A stretch of DNA of 50,995 nucleotides from a virus. The notes beneath the pieces were generated by a model, which was not told where the DNA came from, did no database searches, and saw nothing but the letters and a program-made list of their open reading frames with translations. Positions 35,401 to 41,699 of this stretch are shown piece by piece. Each line of letters starts with the position of its first letter. Within the stretch, counting starts at the first letter, position 1. A program made the position numbers and the translations under genes. The DNA lies in IMG/VR virus record IMGVR_UViG_3300007538_000033, positions 1 through 50,995 of that record; one strand, written 5' to 3'.

Positions 35401-35674
35401 GGATGAATTAAGTGATTCTGAAAAAAATAAAATAATAAAACTAATACCTGCTGACTCTTTCTTGAAGCAGTGGTCTAATTTAGAAAAGGCCGCTAAAGAT
35501 GAAGATGGAAAAGATTTCTTTGATGCAGTATTTAACTGGACAACAGAGGAAGAGGCTGCTAAATATCCAGATAAAAATGATAAACTATGGAAGATTATAA
35601 CTGGAGAGGATTTGGACGGAAGCAAAAGAGGTGGAGGAAGAAGTTCTAGGAGGTCGGAAAGAAATTCTAGATAG
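29423..35674 (+). CDS. Giant multidomain putative ejection (polyvalent-type) protein
   Basis: A 2083-residue protein and the largest gene in the window. Residues about 1-62 are two near-identical repeats of 'DNLKKLHxNLxxKWEGFSVP' type. Residues about 899-955 hold the signature VNDVFRGVHDFFGHSERG followed by RRAMTTETRGQNSWVNFG, which I associate with 'large polyvalent protein' domains in phages and mobile elements. Hydrophobic helices occur near 355-390 and about 1790-1815 (GGVLLGGAPLALAVYR). The C terminus is Arg/Ser-rich. It is probably packed in the capsid and ejected with the DNA. No RNA-polymerase motif was found. It carries two TCGGCATTG copies. Confidence 0.65.
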   Translation: MEDNLKKLHANLSEKWEGFSVPYEQFASDMSDEDNLKKLHSNLTSKWEGFSVPYEQFKSDMGVKKKEESGQDSKIHGKPFSGNTTPEKEIPALEKAAREVSENPVLSSLAPAISAVGNLSMRGDKKVRTKLDNVKKVIRDNYDRFSALDPEEARIALRNEVLSKTENAYIADEAVNYLDRLDENQRILSSEQSNEQRPTEFDSALSKIKEFNTNRINKNIPEVEKSVKPESIPNDKVYNDYANYLKEANPESYNKYVSGGYDDEGKTGADFYMNALTHQKKILDAKYSNGTIDEDSYRYQVSELNDKNKKAFVYFPEYNKELKARIRKQTEIDESYNEALSKINSSDPIESSKAKAVIGYYNVVAPAASAFMKFGVDFISSAGRMSAIGKTEAEKESINGFITDMNDYFDVEKSTSIYKLPSDLKGSLYENGEIQLQKLTPKLSETMAQMYSLILSGGKASTILEGAGVASKFSGNMGLFTSSFLSTQNQYYMDAKSNPSISNDEAMAYSLTSATTTSMLEMISPQEYMTKNILSGKASIDAVKDIANGVSRSKAIYKNFVFGAKEAGKEVVQEFSQEGGDLLNNYIFNQLTDADLKTSVGADEMLELVTLTAIVGGIGSTGGFKGSDQIRAESFFNAMNNQPDFDKATSEESNINNLGKEKIAKAKEQVKEFSKIYKALPEEYSENQKSLIAMNQIDLKELEARRRDEESIDEIISQKMVSKTDEEIAATREEMAKNAGIEAPPGKRLFNEPNPETKEIVSEYKQSKGLETGDSDPITEIDVDRAKSIADAFEAMEHNPNDPETKEAYQLMASETVEQYNAISDKGYTFEIYEGEGEPYKNSQEMINDLKNNKHLYILSTQKQFGETEITDEQRNENPLLKDSGVKDKNGVPLLVNDVFRGVHDFFGHSERGNSFGAIGEENAWDIHARMFSDKARRAMTTETRGQNSWVNFGKHLRNEDGSIKKKGDKGYLSPTEKPFAQQKIGLLPEEFSNIEEKYTKVLKGEPIDVDMESKGVYLNVGMKIGDTDQDISKSDIESKLPKDVEIIESTEVSGTEPTLSLQLSRPLTDVEMKKFLSETGQKAIPQVAEGKGTIYGSLEWGQFNPEYFVMPDRVVLSDKLKQSDAKEGKIEEPPKPPKTTERPNLDGDGKDVDSFSAYARGVIPKAEQYKHEWTPLITELENGADPSVILDRIDKIAEKVSKRESEKTKDRIARLITNKKSIARKVGKKWKGKVPIEVQDFISNFDLSMLDGMSLMELEQTHSLIKDILKAGRQEVAVNKRFTNSIKRRKSAKTFLALKEGSKPSKKANSKEEVVEYLEKQNKSVVLDGQLISSKSALEEYLKDHDSDFKDIDIYSTPKMSVAKVNESPLRALYQKLNPFTAKNNLWNNMIPVFKGSKALREEMTDLKESVNTADFNMEEEVYRKKNKYLSDIKKIFGKKSIALNILGKNADINPIEDYLEPPSNSTLVNLYNIARSGNKESKTDSNGIPITEGYEKLLKSGFDKDGIKQLFEYIEGNKELKEYSDYLIEDFYPSMKDDYEPTYIHLTNTKFPEGVYYPRFAETTNREIIDNGQLMDDNGNLNYKDAVAGNLKQRVNHNLGVNTSIGAHEVAMNYISTMERARQFVPVGEKVNAIFNSVNSAEIVKKIGTVNFNKLRDHLGVVITGQDPRAAKSNSFDFIVNQMMTYKIFGSLAFKLASIPKQLTSFTHFSTASGVRFHEWLTGFVPITRNDAKVFAEIWTSPYVKRRMQGRSFDIEVNRLLNSSKGSLSKRFARTFTRIAMSPITVGDIGGVLLGGAPLALAVYRKEKAKGKSHEEAIDIAYEKFVNESESAQQSTRAQETSHMQRDRVFRLFSAFTTSQTQTTNKLKAAVRVLTSKSELSNEEKVQAVYDIAYYSVANVGFAMVTNGMIKELFKGFDDEEEAKKGVYATIADNIQSILNGFGMTGIVTNFAINNLRGEDWKNTIPLLQEIGNISGSISTAAEVMAIGKPWDELSDSEKNKIIKLIPADSFLKQWSNLEKAAKDEDGKDFFDAVFNWTTEEEAAKYPDKNDKLWKIITGEDLDGSKRGGGRSSRRSERNSR

Positions 35675-35700
35675 CTAATCGGCATTGAATAAAAAAAATG

Positions 35701-35708
35701 TATCTTTG
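35701..35708 (+). promoter_or_regulatory. Putative -7 element (TATCTTTG) before tail-spike genes
   Basis: TATCTTTG lies 22 bases before ATG 35730. The intergenic TCGGCATTG copy (35679-35687) occupies the position expected for the -33 element, so a protein bound there would block or assist this promoter. Confidence 0.55.
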
Positions 35709-35729
35709 TAATATAAATTTTAATAAATT

Positions 35730-36221
35730 ATGGCTACAGTAACTACAAACGGAAGAAACACTCACGTACAATATAGCAATGAAAAAGAAACTTTTCCAGT
35801 ATCTGTTGCACCGACAGCTGGTACAATTACTACTGGGACAAGAAAAGATTTAGTGGTAGGCTCTTCTACTGTTTTTAATACAGATGTTGAGAAGGGAGAT
35901 TTTATCTGGGACACAACAAATGACGAATTAGTTGAGGTATTAACTGTTGTGAGTAATACAACTTTATACTTGAGACAAGAGTTTTCTAATGCGCTATCTG
36001 GAGATGCGTTTAAGATAGTTAAGAAAAATGGTTATAGGCAAGCTTCTTGGGCTATTGATGCTGCTAATACTGCTGAAATAAATGGCGTAGAATTTCCAGC
36101 CTCAACATCCAATACTTATGGTAACAGCAAGAGTAACGGAATGGGCGGAACTGGAAGAATGCATCCATTTATCGTAGACTGCACAGCAAACGGCAATACA
36201 GTAAACGTAACAGCGGAATAA
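35730..36221 (+). CDS. Small structural protein upstream of the tail spike
   Basis: A 163-residue beta-rich protein (DKGD-free, Thr/Val-rich) with pattern GTRKDLVVGSSTVFNTDVEK and a LVEVLTVVSNTTLYL strand pair. It is two bases upstream of the spike gene and after a putative promoter, so it may attach the spike to the virion. The family is not recognised. Confidence 0.6.
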   Translation: MATVTTNGRNTHVQYSNEKETFPVSVAPTAGTITTGTRKDLVVGSSTVFNTDVEKGDFIWDTTNDELVEVLTVVSNTTLYLRQEFSNALSGDAFKIVKKNGYRQASWAIDAANTAEINGVEFPASTSNTYGNSKSNGMGGTGRMHPFIVDCTANGNTVNVTAE

Positions 36222-36223
36222 TT

Positions 36224-38422
36224 ATGGGTCTCAATAATAAGAGACATATTGGAGCTAGTAGCGGATTAGGGAGTCCGTTATTTGGTGTTTATACATCAGG
36301 ATTAACCCTTAATAGTATATTTTCTTCTTACTTCACTAATATGTGGAGTGCTGAGAACATTAATACTCCTTCTACTCAAAATGCTTTAACTATAGCTACT
36401 GATGAGCTTTTGAATATTGATGATGTATTGACTGCTCTAGCATCCACTACAACTGGAACTATAAGTTTTTGGTTTAAAACTCCTGATATAACACCAGCAA
36501 CAAGTAATAGTTTGTGGTGTTTTGGAGATACTGATGCTGATACCTATATGGCTATGTTTATGGTGAACAGTGCTGGCAGTACATTATTAAGAATAAACAC
36601 AAGAGTAGGGGGTACTAAAGCGTGGGAGTTGGACTGGACTACAGCTACATTACGTGATAATACTATTTATCACGTAGCTATAACACAAGACGGTGTAGCA
36701 CCAAAACTTTATGTAAACAACGTGAATGTTGGCTCATTTAATGTTAGTACAGATACTACTACTTGGTTTAATACTTATCCAACTTTAGATAACGGTAGAA
36801 TTGGTTGTAGGAATGTAAATTCAGGAGGAGATGATTTGTTTGCTGATATAACTATTACAGACATATTATTCACAAGTGATGCCAAGGATGCTAATGGAAT
36901 AGCAGATATTTATAATGATGGTGTTCCAAAAGATGAAAGTGGTATATCTAATGCTGTAGCTTATTACAGATTTAATAATGTGTCTGATAATTATAATAGC
37001 GATGTAGCAAACGAATGGAATTTGTATGATGAAATCTCAAGCATAGAAAGTTATACTGATAACTGCGAAGAAGCTGATATAACGTCTGCTAGTGTTCAAG
37101 CAGAGCTAGTGGCTTATGATTATGGGGAATCTCATAATTTAATTAGTGGAGTTCATGCAAAACCTACTATAAATAGCTCTGATAGCAACTTTAATAACAA
37201 ACAATCTTTAACCTTTGCTCTTGCCTCTTCTCAGGGGTTAGAAAAAACAACTTCTAATTTCAGGGGAAGTGATAATACAGGGATGATTACTTTTGTGTGC
37301 AGACCTGTAGTTGGGGAAGATTTATTTCCTTTCTCAAGCTCAGACGAAGCTACAGCAACCAGGTATATATCAGCTGGAGGAACTGGCTCAACAAATTTTG
37401 GAAGACTCCAAAATGGAGGGGGAACAGCAGTTATTCAAAATACTGCTAATTCTACTGTTAGAAATATACCCCAATTAGTTTGTACTATTATTAGTAATGG
37501 AAGTGGCTTTAGGTTATTTGTTAATGGTATTGAGCAAAATACCAGTAATCTAAATGATGATGGTAGATGGTTTAATGACTACACAACACTAGATAACATA
37601 GCTATAGGATTAGTACATTCTACCTCAATTACTTATGGCTCTATGGATTGGGTATTAACTGGTTATACTAATTCAGTATTGAGTGATGCTAACATTGTTT
37701 CTTTACATCAAGATTTAATGAATTACTATAGAATGAGTGTGGAACTTGCTATAAGTGAACTAAACCAAATCAACGGAATTTTACATGGTTGGAATTACAA
37801 ATTCCTATCAGAAATAGGAACAACTACTACTGAATACGATTTATTAGGTAGTTATGACATGGCTAATCCAGGAGCAGGAAGCCAGCCAACATTAAATGCC
37901 ACAAACTTAGAGTTTGATGGTTCCGCGGACTATATTATAAATAACATTGCTAATTATAGAAGTGCTGATACATCAGGTGTTATTCATTGTTATATGCAAA
38001 TGGTGAGTTCGGTAAATGCTGGGTTTGCCTCTTCTGATGCAGCTACTAATAATTATAATTTAAGATTTGGATTAGATGCTAATGATAAATTAGAGGCTAG
38101 ATATATTGAGGCAGGAGCTACATCTTTATTAACTAGCACAAACGCTTACACAAGTGGTTTCCATGTATTGACATTTGCTTGTAATGGCTCTGATAATTTT
38201 ATGTATTATGATGGAGTAAAATTAACCGATTTTGACACTGATACAGCAGCAGCATCTTGGTTCGCATCTGTAACTAATAGAGATAACATCTCTAAAGGAG
38301 CTATTGTTAGGTCAGGTATACTATACAGAAATCTTTTTGATAAAGGAACTTTCCATACGGCATGGGTAGATGATAATACTGTTGCTTTAGAAGTATCTAA
38401 AATATTAAATTCAGGATTATAA
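36224..38422 (+). CDS. Tail spike/fibre with LamG-type domains
   Basis: A 732-residue protein with three copies of a concanavalin A/LamG-like jelly-roll plan, at about residues 50-235, 320-490 and 545-725. Recurrent marks include GTISFWFKTPD, YHVAITQDGVAPKLYVNNVN, and LFVNGIEQNT with 'NIAIGLVHS' in the second copy. Such domains bind glycans. Position at the end of the late operon before lysis genes fits a receptor-binding spike. No depolymerase motif is visible. Confidence 0.72.
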   Translation: MGLNNKRHIGASSGLGSPLFGVYTSGLTLNSIFSSYFTNMWSAENINTPSTQNALTIATDELLNIDDVLTALASTTTGTISFWFKTPDITPATSNSLWCFGDTDADTYMAMFMVNSAGSTLLRINTRVGGTKAWELDWTTATLRDNTIYHVAITQDGVAPKLYVNNVNVGSFNVSTDTTTWFNTYPTLDNGRIGCRNVNSGGDDLFADITITDILFTSDAKDANGIADIYNDGVPKDESGISNAVAYYRFNNVSDNYNSDVANEWNLYDEISSIESYTDNCEEADITSASVQAELVAYDYGESHNLISGVHAKPTINSSDSNFNNKQSLTFALASSQGLEKTTSNFRGSDNTGMITFVCRPVVGEDLFPFSSSDEATATRYISAGGTGSTNFGRLQNGGGTAVIQNTANSTVRNIPQLVCTIISNGSGFRLFVNGIEQNTSNLNDDGRWFNDYTTLDNIAIGLVHSTSITYGSMDWVLTGYTNSVLSDANIVSLHQDLMNYYRMSVELAISELNQINGILHGWNYKFLSEIGTTTTEYDLLGSYDMANPGAGSQPTLNATNLEFDGSADYIINNIANYRSADTSGVIHCYMQMVSSVNAGFASSDAATNNYNLRFGLDANDKLEARYIEAGATSLLTSTNAYTSGFHVLTFACNGSDNFMYYDGVKLTDFDTDTAAASWFASVTNRDNISKGAIVRSGILYRNLFDKGTFHTAWVDDNTVALEVSKILNSGL

Positions 38423-38715
38423 TGATACACGAATGTAATGATATAAAAGACTGGAAACAGAAAAATCAACTAATCCATACGACTTTAGTTGAAGCTTTTG
38501 GTAAGAAAATAAAAGATGGTGATGGAGTAGATATGGAATGTGGGGAATATACAAGCCCAAGATACTGTGGTATTGATGACGATACTCCTGACTTATGGAG
38601 CGTGAACGGTAAGCCTTGTATTAAGATTCCTAAAAATAAAGCACTTAAAGATATAGTATTAAGTATACCTTTAGAGTTTAATGAATCGCTAAGTATTTTA
38701 AAAAACGAGGACTAA
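38422..38715 (+). CDS. Hypothetical protein between tail spike and lysis genes
   Basis: A 97-residue protein with four Cys (HECNDIK, DMECGEY, RYCGID, KPCIKIP) that might coordinate metal or form disulfides. The start overlaps the spike stop by one base. Function unknown; a spike chaperone or lysis accessory would fit the context. Confidence 0.5.
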   Translation: MIHECNDIKDWKQKNQLIHTTLVEAFGKKIKDGDGVDMECGEYTSPRYCGIDDDTPDLWSVNGKPCIKIPKNKALKDIVLSIPLEFNESLSILKNED

Positions 38716-38948
38716 TGCTTACACCAGAAAAACAAGAAGAGCTATATAATTCTGTTAAAAGAATAGAAATAGGATTGTATGGAGACGAGCAAGCTGGTAT
38801 TAAAGGTTTGGTTCAAAGAGTTAATGATAACGAAGGTTATATAAAGAAAGCTAAAAAGGTTTCTTTTATAACAATAGGAATAGGTATGGCAGTTATGTTT
38901 TTATTAAATCAAGCTGACTCTATAGCTAAATTCTTTAATCATAAATAA
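38715..38948 (+). CDS. Holin-like/lysis membrane protein
   Basis: A 77-residue protein with one transmembrane helix near residues 49-70 (VSFITIGIGMAVMFLL) and a soluble, charged N-terminal half that could form a coiled coil. It sits three genes before the M15 endolysin, as holin or hemolysin-XhlA-like proteins often do. Confidence 0.5.
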   Translation: MLTPEKQEELYNSVKRIEIGLYGDEQAGIKGLVQRVNDNEGYIKKAKKVSFITIGIGMAVMFLLNQADSIAKFFNHK

Positions 38949-39359
38949 ATGGAAGATAAAGAGAAAATAAATCTAGTAAGAAAATATCTACCAATGTTAA
39001 TTGTAGCAGCACTTCCATTCATAGGAAATAAGGTATGGGATTTGATACAAACTGGGGGAGAGGTTGAAATAAATAATGCTATTGATGCAAGGTTTACAGA
39101 AAACATGACAAACCCTGTTTATGTTAGAATGTTTTTGGAACAACCTGATATACAGAATTTTGCTAAAGAACAAAGAGAAGAAGCAAAATTAGAAGCAGCT
39201 AAAGAAGATGCCGAAAGTGTTAATTTTGAAACTCAAGTATCTGAGCAGATGGGAGTTTTTCCTACGATAGCTCCAGCAGAAATAGGTAAGATGTATAAAG
39301 AGTGGAAGTCTGGAACTTTTTACTGCAAAAGAAATAGTATAACATTATCACCAATGTAA
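38949..39359 (+). CDS. Hypothetical protein in the lysis cluster
   Basis: A 136-residue protein with a short hydrophobic segment near the N terminus (YLPMLIVAALPFIGNKVWDL), then a helical acidic middle (EQREEAKLEAAKEDAESVNF). It is directly followed by the endolysin with a one-base overlap. It could be a lysis regulator or holin partner. Confidence 0.5.
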   Translation: MEDKEKINLVRKYLPMLIVAALPFIGNKVWDLIQTGGEVEINNAIDARFTENMTNPVYVRMFLEQPDIQNFAKEQREEAKLEAAKEDAESVNFETQVSEQMGVFPTIAPAEIGKMYKEWKSGTFYCKRNSITLSPM

Positions 39360-39817
39360 TGGAAAATATAAGTAAACACATCTCATATAAAGAGGCAACG
39401 CATTCTAATACTGCGACTCGCAGAGGAATAGATAATACGCCAGGAAAAACTGAGTTAGCAGCAATGAAATTGGTTGCTGAAAAAGTATTTCAACCAGCCA
39501 GAGAGCACTTTAATAAACCAATAAAGATTAATTCATTTTTTAGGAGTGCGACTCTTAATAAAAGGATTGGAGGCTCTACAACATCTCAGCACTGTAAGGG
39601 TGAAGCTATTGATTTGGATGCGGTTGGATTTACTAATAAAGAGCTTTATGAATACATAAAAGAAAACTTAGTTTTTGACCAATTAATTTGGGAGTTTGGC
39701 ACAGATAATGAGCCTGACTGGGTGCATGTTAGCTATACGGCTAATAGAGAGAATAGAGGTGAAATCCTACAAGCCAAGAAACAAAAAGGTAAAACCATAT
39801 ATGTAAAATTAAAATAA
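39359..39817 (+). CDS. Endolysin: M15-type D-Ala peptidase
   Basis: A 152-residue protein of the peptidase M15 family (D,D/L,D-carboxypeptidase or L-Ala-D-Glu endopeptidase type). The zinc site is complete: H78 and D85 in SQHCKGEAIDLD, and H123 in DWVHVS. The conserved 'SFFRSATLN(x)xIGGxxxSQH' lead-in is present. It cleaves peptidoglycan stem peptides and needs a holin to cross the membrane, as no signal peptide is seen. It is embedded among small membrane proteins. Confidence 0.9.
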   Translation: MENISKHISYKEATHSNTATRRGIDNTPGKTELAAMKLVAEKVFQPAREHFNKPIKINSFFRSATLNKRIGGSTTSQHCKGEAIDLDAVGFTNKELYEYIKENLVFDQLIWEFGTDNEPDWVHVSYTANRENRGEILQAKKQKGKTIYVKLK

Positions 39818-39818
39818 C

Positions 39819-40019
39819 ATGAAGGATACAATAAAAAAAGCAACAAGTAGTTACGCAAAACCTACTCCAGCTAAATGGAGAAAATTAGGGGATGCTTTAT
39901 TAGCTGTAAGTACTACTATTACTACTTATGCTATAGTTGAAGAAATGAAATGGTTAGCACTAACGGCTGTGCTTTTAGGGGCTGTTGGTAAATTTATGAC
40001 TAACTTCTTCTCTGAATAA
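39819..40019 (+). CDS. Small holin-like membrane protein
   Basis: A 66-residue protein with a hydrophobic region around residues 27-62 (LLAVSTTITTYAIV, then LALTAVLLGAVGKF), compatible with two short membrane spans. It lies one base after the endolysin and shares its last base with the next gene. Holin function is inferred. Confidence 0.6.
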   Translation: MKDTIKKATSSYAKPTPAKWRKLGDALLAVSTTITTYAIVEEMKWLALTAVLLGAVGKFMTNFFSE

Positions 40020-40621
40020 TGGATTTTCTTAAAAAGAATATTGGATGGATAGTATCAATTATCTTAATTTTACTATTAATTAATAAGTGTGAATCTCCTA
40101 TTGGAAGTATATTAAATGGAGGCTCAGAGGTTATTAAGAGAGACACAACTACTATTTATATAAAAGGTAGTCCTGATACCGTTTTCACATGGAGGGATAC
40201 AGTAGTTTATAGAGATAGGGATTTTCATCATTATCATACAGATACTGTATACAATACCGATTCGTCAGATTTCAGCGTAGGATACATGTATGAAAAAAAT
40301 GATTCTGTAATCAATGCTACATTAGGTGTATGGGCTAAAGAAAGGCCTGATTCAATTAGTTTTGAGTATTCGGCATTGATACCTGAAATAACAAGAGTAG
40401 ACACAATAGAGAGCATAATTGTAGAGAAAGTAAGGGTTAATCAAGTTTATTTTGGCGGTAACGCTACAGTTTATCCTGGATTTAACTCTATATCCATGGG
40501 CGCTGACTTCGTTAGTAAAAAAGGATGGCAAGCAGAGCTCGGTGTAGGGTACAACTTATCAAATAATGCTCCCATGATTAGTCTTGGGTATAAAAGATTG
40601 ATTTCTTTCAGGAAGAGGTAG
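40019..40621 (+). CDS. Membrane-anchored protein, possibly a spanin-like lysis component
   Basis: A 200-residue protein with an N-terminal membrane anchor (IGWIVSIILILLLI) and a periplasmic-type body rich in Asp/Thr/Tyr. The C-terminal 60 residues (VYFGGNATVYPGF, then WQAELGVGYNLSN) look like short beta-hairpins ending 'SLGYKRLISF', resembling outer-membrane strands. Proteins of this plan after endolysins in Bacteroidota phages may span the periplasm. It overlaps the convergent NinG gene by 14 bases. Confidence 0.6.
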   Translation: MDFLKKNIGWIVSIILILLLINKCESPIGSILNGGSEVIKRDTTTIYIKGSPDTVFTWRDTVVYRDRDFHHYHTDTVYNTDSSDFSVGYMYEKNDSVINATLGVWAKERPDSISFEYSALIPEITRVDTIESIIVEKVRVNQVYFGGNATVYPGFNSISMGADFVSKKGWQAELGVGYNLSNNAPMISLGYKRLISFRKR

Positions 40622-41177
40622 ATTCTCTCTTCTTTATTTCTTCTCTAGCTTTCTTATTAAAGAAGGCTTCTAGCTCTTTTAATTCTGGAATACTTAGCTT
40701 AAGAGTTCCGTTCCTTCTCTGCTCTAAAGCATCAACTCTTTCCTGGCCTATTCTATCGATAAGTCTTGGTCTATATTCAGAAAGATTGCCATGTTTATTT
40801 TTATTGCAATTGTACCAGCACTGGCCATGAGCGTTATCTTCATCTAAAGCAAGATTTCTGTAAGTGCCTTGAGGATAAAAATGACCTGAAGTTATCCTGT
40901 ATCCCCCAGCTGGAGCATCACAACTAATGCATGGCATATCTCTATCTCTCTCTCTTATATACCAATTAAAAGCTTTGAGAGCTTTTTGAAAGTAGTCTTC
41001 CCTTGTCATTAAGCTCTCTTTTCTCTGCTTCTTCTCTTTATTCCATTTTTTTTGGTCTTGCTTTTTCTTATTACTAAGAAGATATAGCGCTTTTTGAGTT
41101 TGACAATCTATATCTTTGCAGAACTTATTATTAAACTCATACTGTTCAAACTTATTTCCGCAGTTTTTACATTTCAT
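40608..41177 (-). CDS. ninG: NinG/Rap-like recombination protein
   Basis: A 189-residue protein of the lambda NinG (Rap) family, a structure-specific nuclease that acts on recombination intermediates. Evidence: an N-terminal zinc-ribbon (MKCKNCGNKF ... FCKDIDC), a Lys-rich coiled linker, and the NinG core CISCDAPAGGYRITSGHFYPQ followed by HGQCWYNCNKNKHGN with conserved Cys/His. It works with the exonuclease, annealing protein and SSB encoded nearby. It is the last gene of the minus operon. Confidence 0.82.
   Translation of the reverse strand: MKCKNCGNKFEQYEFNNKFCKDIDCQTQKALYLLSNKKKQDQKKWNKEKKQRKESLMTREDYFQKALKAFNWYIRERDRDMPCISCDAPAGGYRITSGHFYPQGTYRNLALDEDNAHGQCWYNCNKNKHGNLSEYRPRLIDRIGQERVDALEQRRNGTLKLSIPELKELEAFFNKKAREEIKKRESTSS
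40612..40635. terminator. Weak bidirectional terminator at convergent gene ends
   Basis: GAAGAG (40612-40617) pairs with CTCTTC (40627-40632) around a 9-base loop, followed by TTT on the plus strand. It sits exactly where the plus late operon and minus operon collide. The stem is short and the T-run poor. Confidence 0.35.
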
Positions 41178-41520
41178 TTATAAATAAATAAATGCTAATG
41201 ATAAATGCGGTTAATTTAACTGGTATTTGAAGCCATTTATTCTTCCTAAAGAACTTATCCCATTTAGAAGTGGTTCCAAGATAAAATAAAGGAGACTCCA
41301 ACAGTATATTTAATACAGAATCAAATAGAGCTATAAATAATAATATTGATGCAATGCCGATTTGCCAATTATAAATAAAAACAACAATAAAGAAGCATGC
41401 TCTCTGTAAAAACCTGTAGTTATGGCTTTTGAAATATTGACCTTCTAATATGTGAGATGCATCTATTAAGGCTGTAAACACTATAAATGCACTCGTTATC
41501 AAAAATATAATCAGTGTCAT
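41167..41520 (-). CDS. Small multi-span membrane protein
   Basis: A 117-residue protein with about four hydrophobic segments (MTLIIFLITSAFIVFTALID, FIVVFIYNWQIGIASILLFI, and a C-terminal AFIISIYLF). It overlaps NinG by 11 bases and the next upstream small gene by 4 (ATGA). One TCGGCATTG copy lies at 41352-41360 (minus orientation). Function unknown. Confidence 0.6.
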   Translation of the reverse strand: MTLIIFLITSAFIVFTALIDASHILEGQYFKSHNYRFLQRACFFIVVFIYNWQIGIASILLFIALFDSVLNILLESPLFYLGTTSKWDKFFRKNKWLQIPVKLTAFIISIYLFINEM

Positions 41521-41696
41521 TCTCTATGTTTTAGGTATCCGTAAATAAACGTTAATAAAGGTACAGCAAACATGAATGCTGGAACTCCAATTCTAACTTC
41601 AATTGGGTCAAATGAATCCATGCTATATATGGAAAGGATACCCAATATAGGGAACCATATAAATATTATTAATTTGTCTTTTAAGTATGATTTCAT
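41517..41696 (-). CDS. Small membrane protein between NinG-side genes and GroEL
   Basis: A 59-residue ORF (start ATG 41694-41696, TGA overlapping the next start). Two hydrophobic stretches (LIIFIWFPILGILSIYS and VPAFMFAVPLLTFIYGY) separated by an acidic loop suggest two membrane spans. It lies three bases after the GroEL stop, so it is probably co-transcribed. Function unknown. Confidence 0.6.
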   Translation of the reverse strand: MKSYLKDKLIIFIWFPILGILSIYSMDSFDPIEVRIGVPAFMFAVPLLTFIYGYLKHRE

Positions 41697-41699
41697 GGT

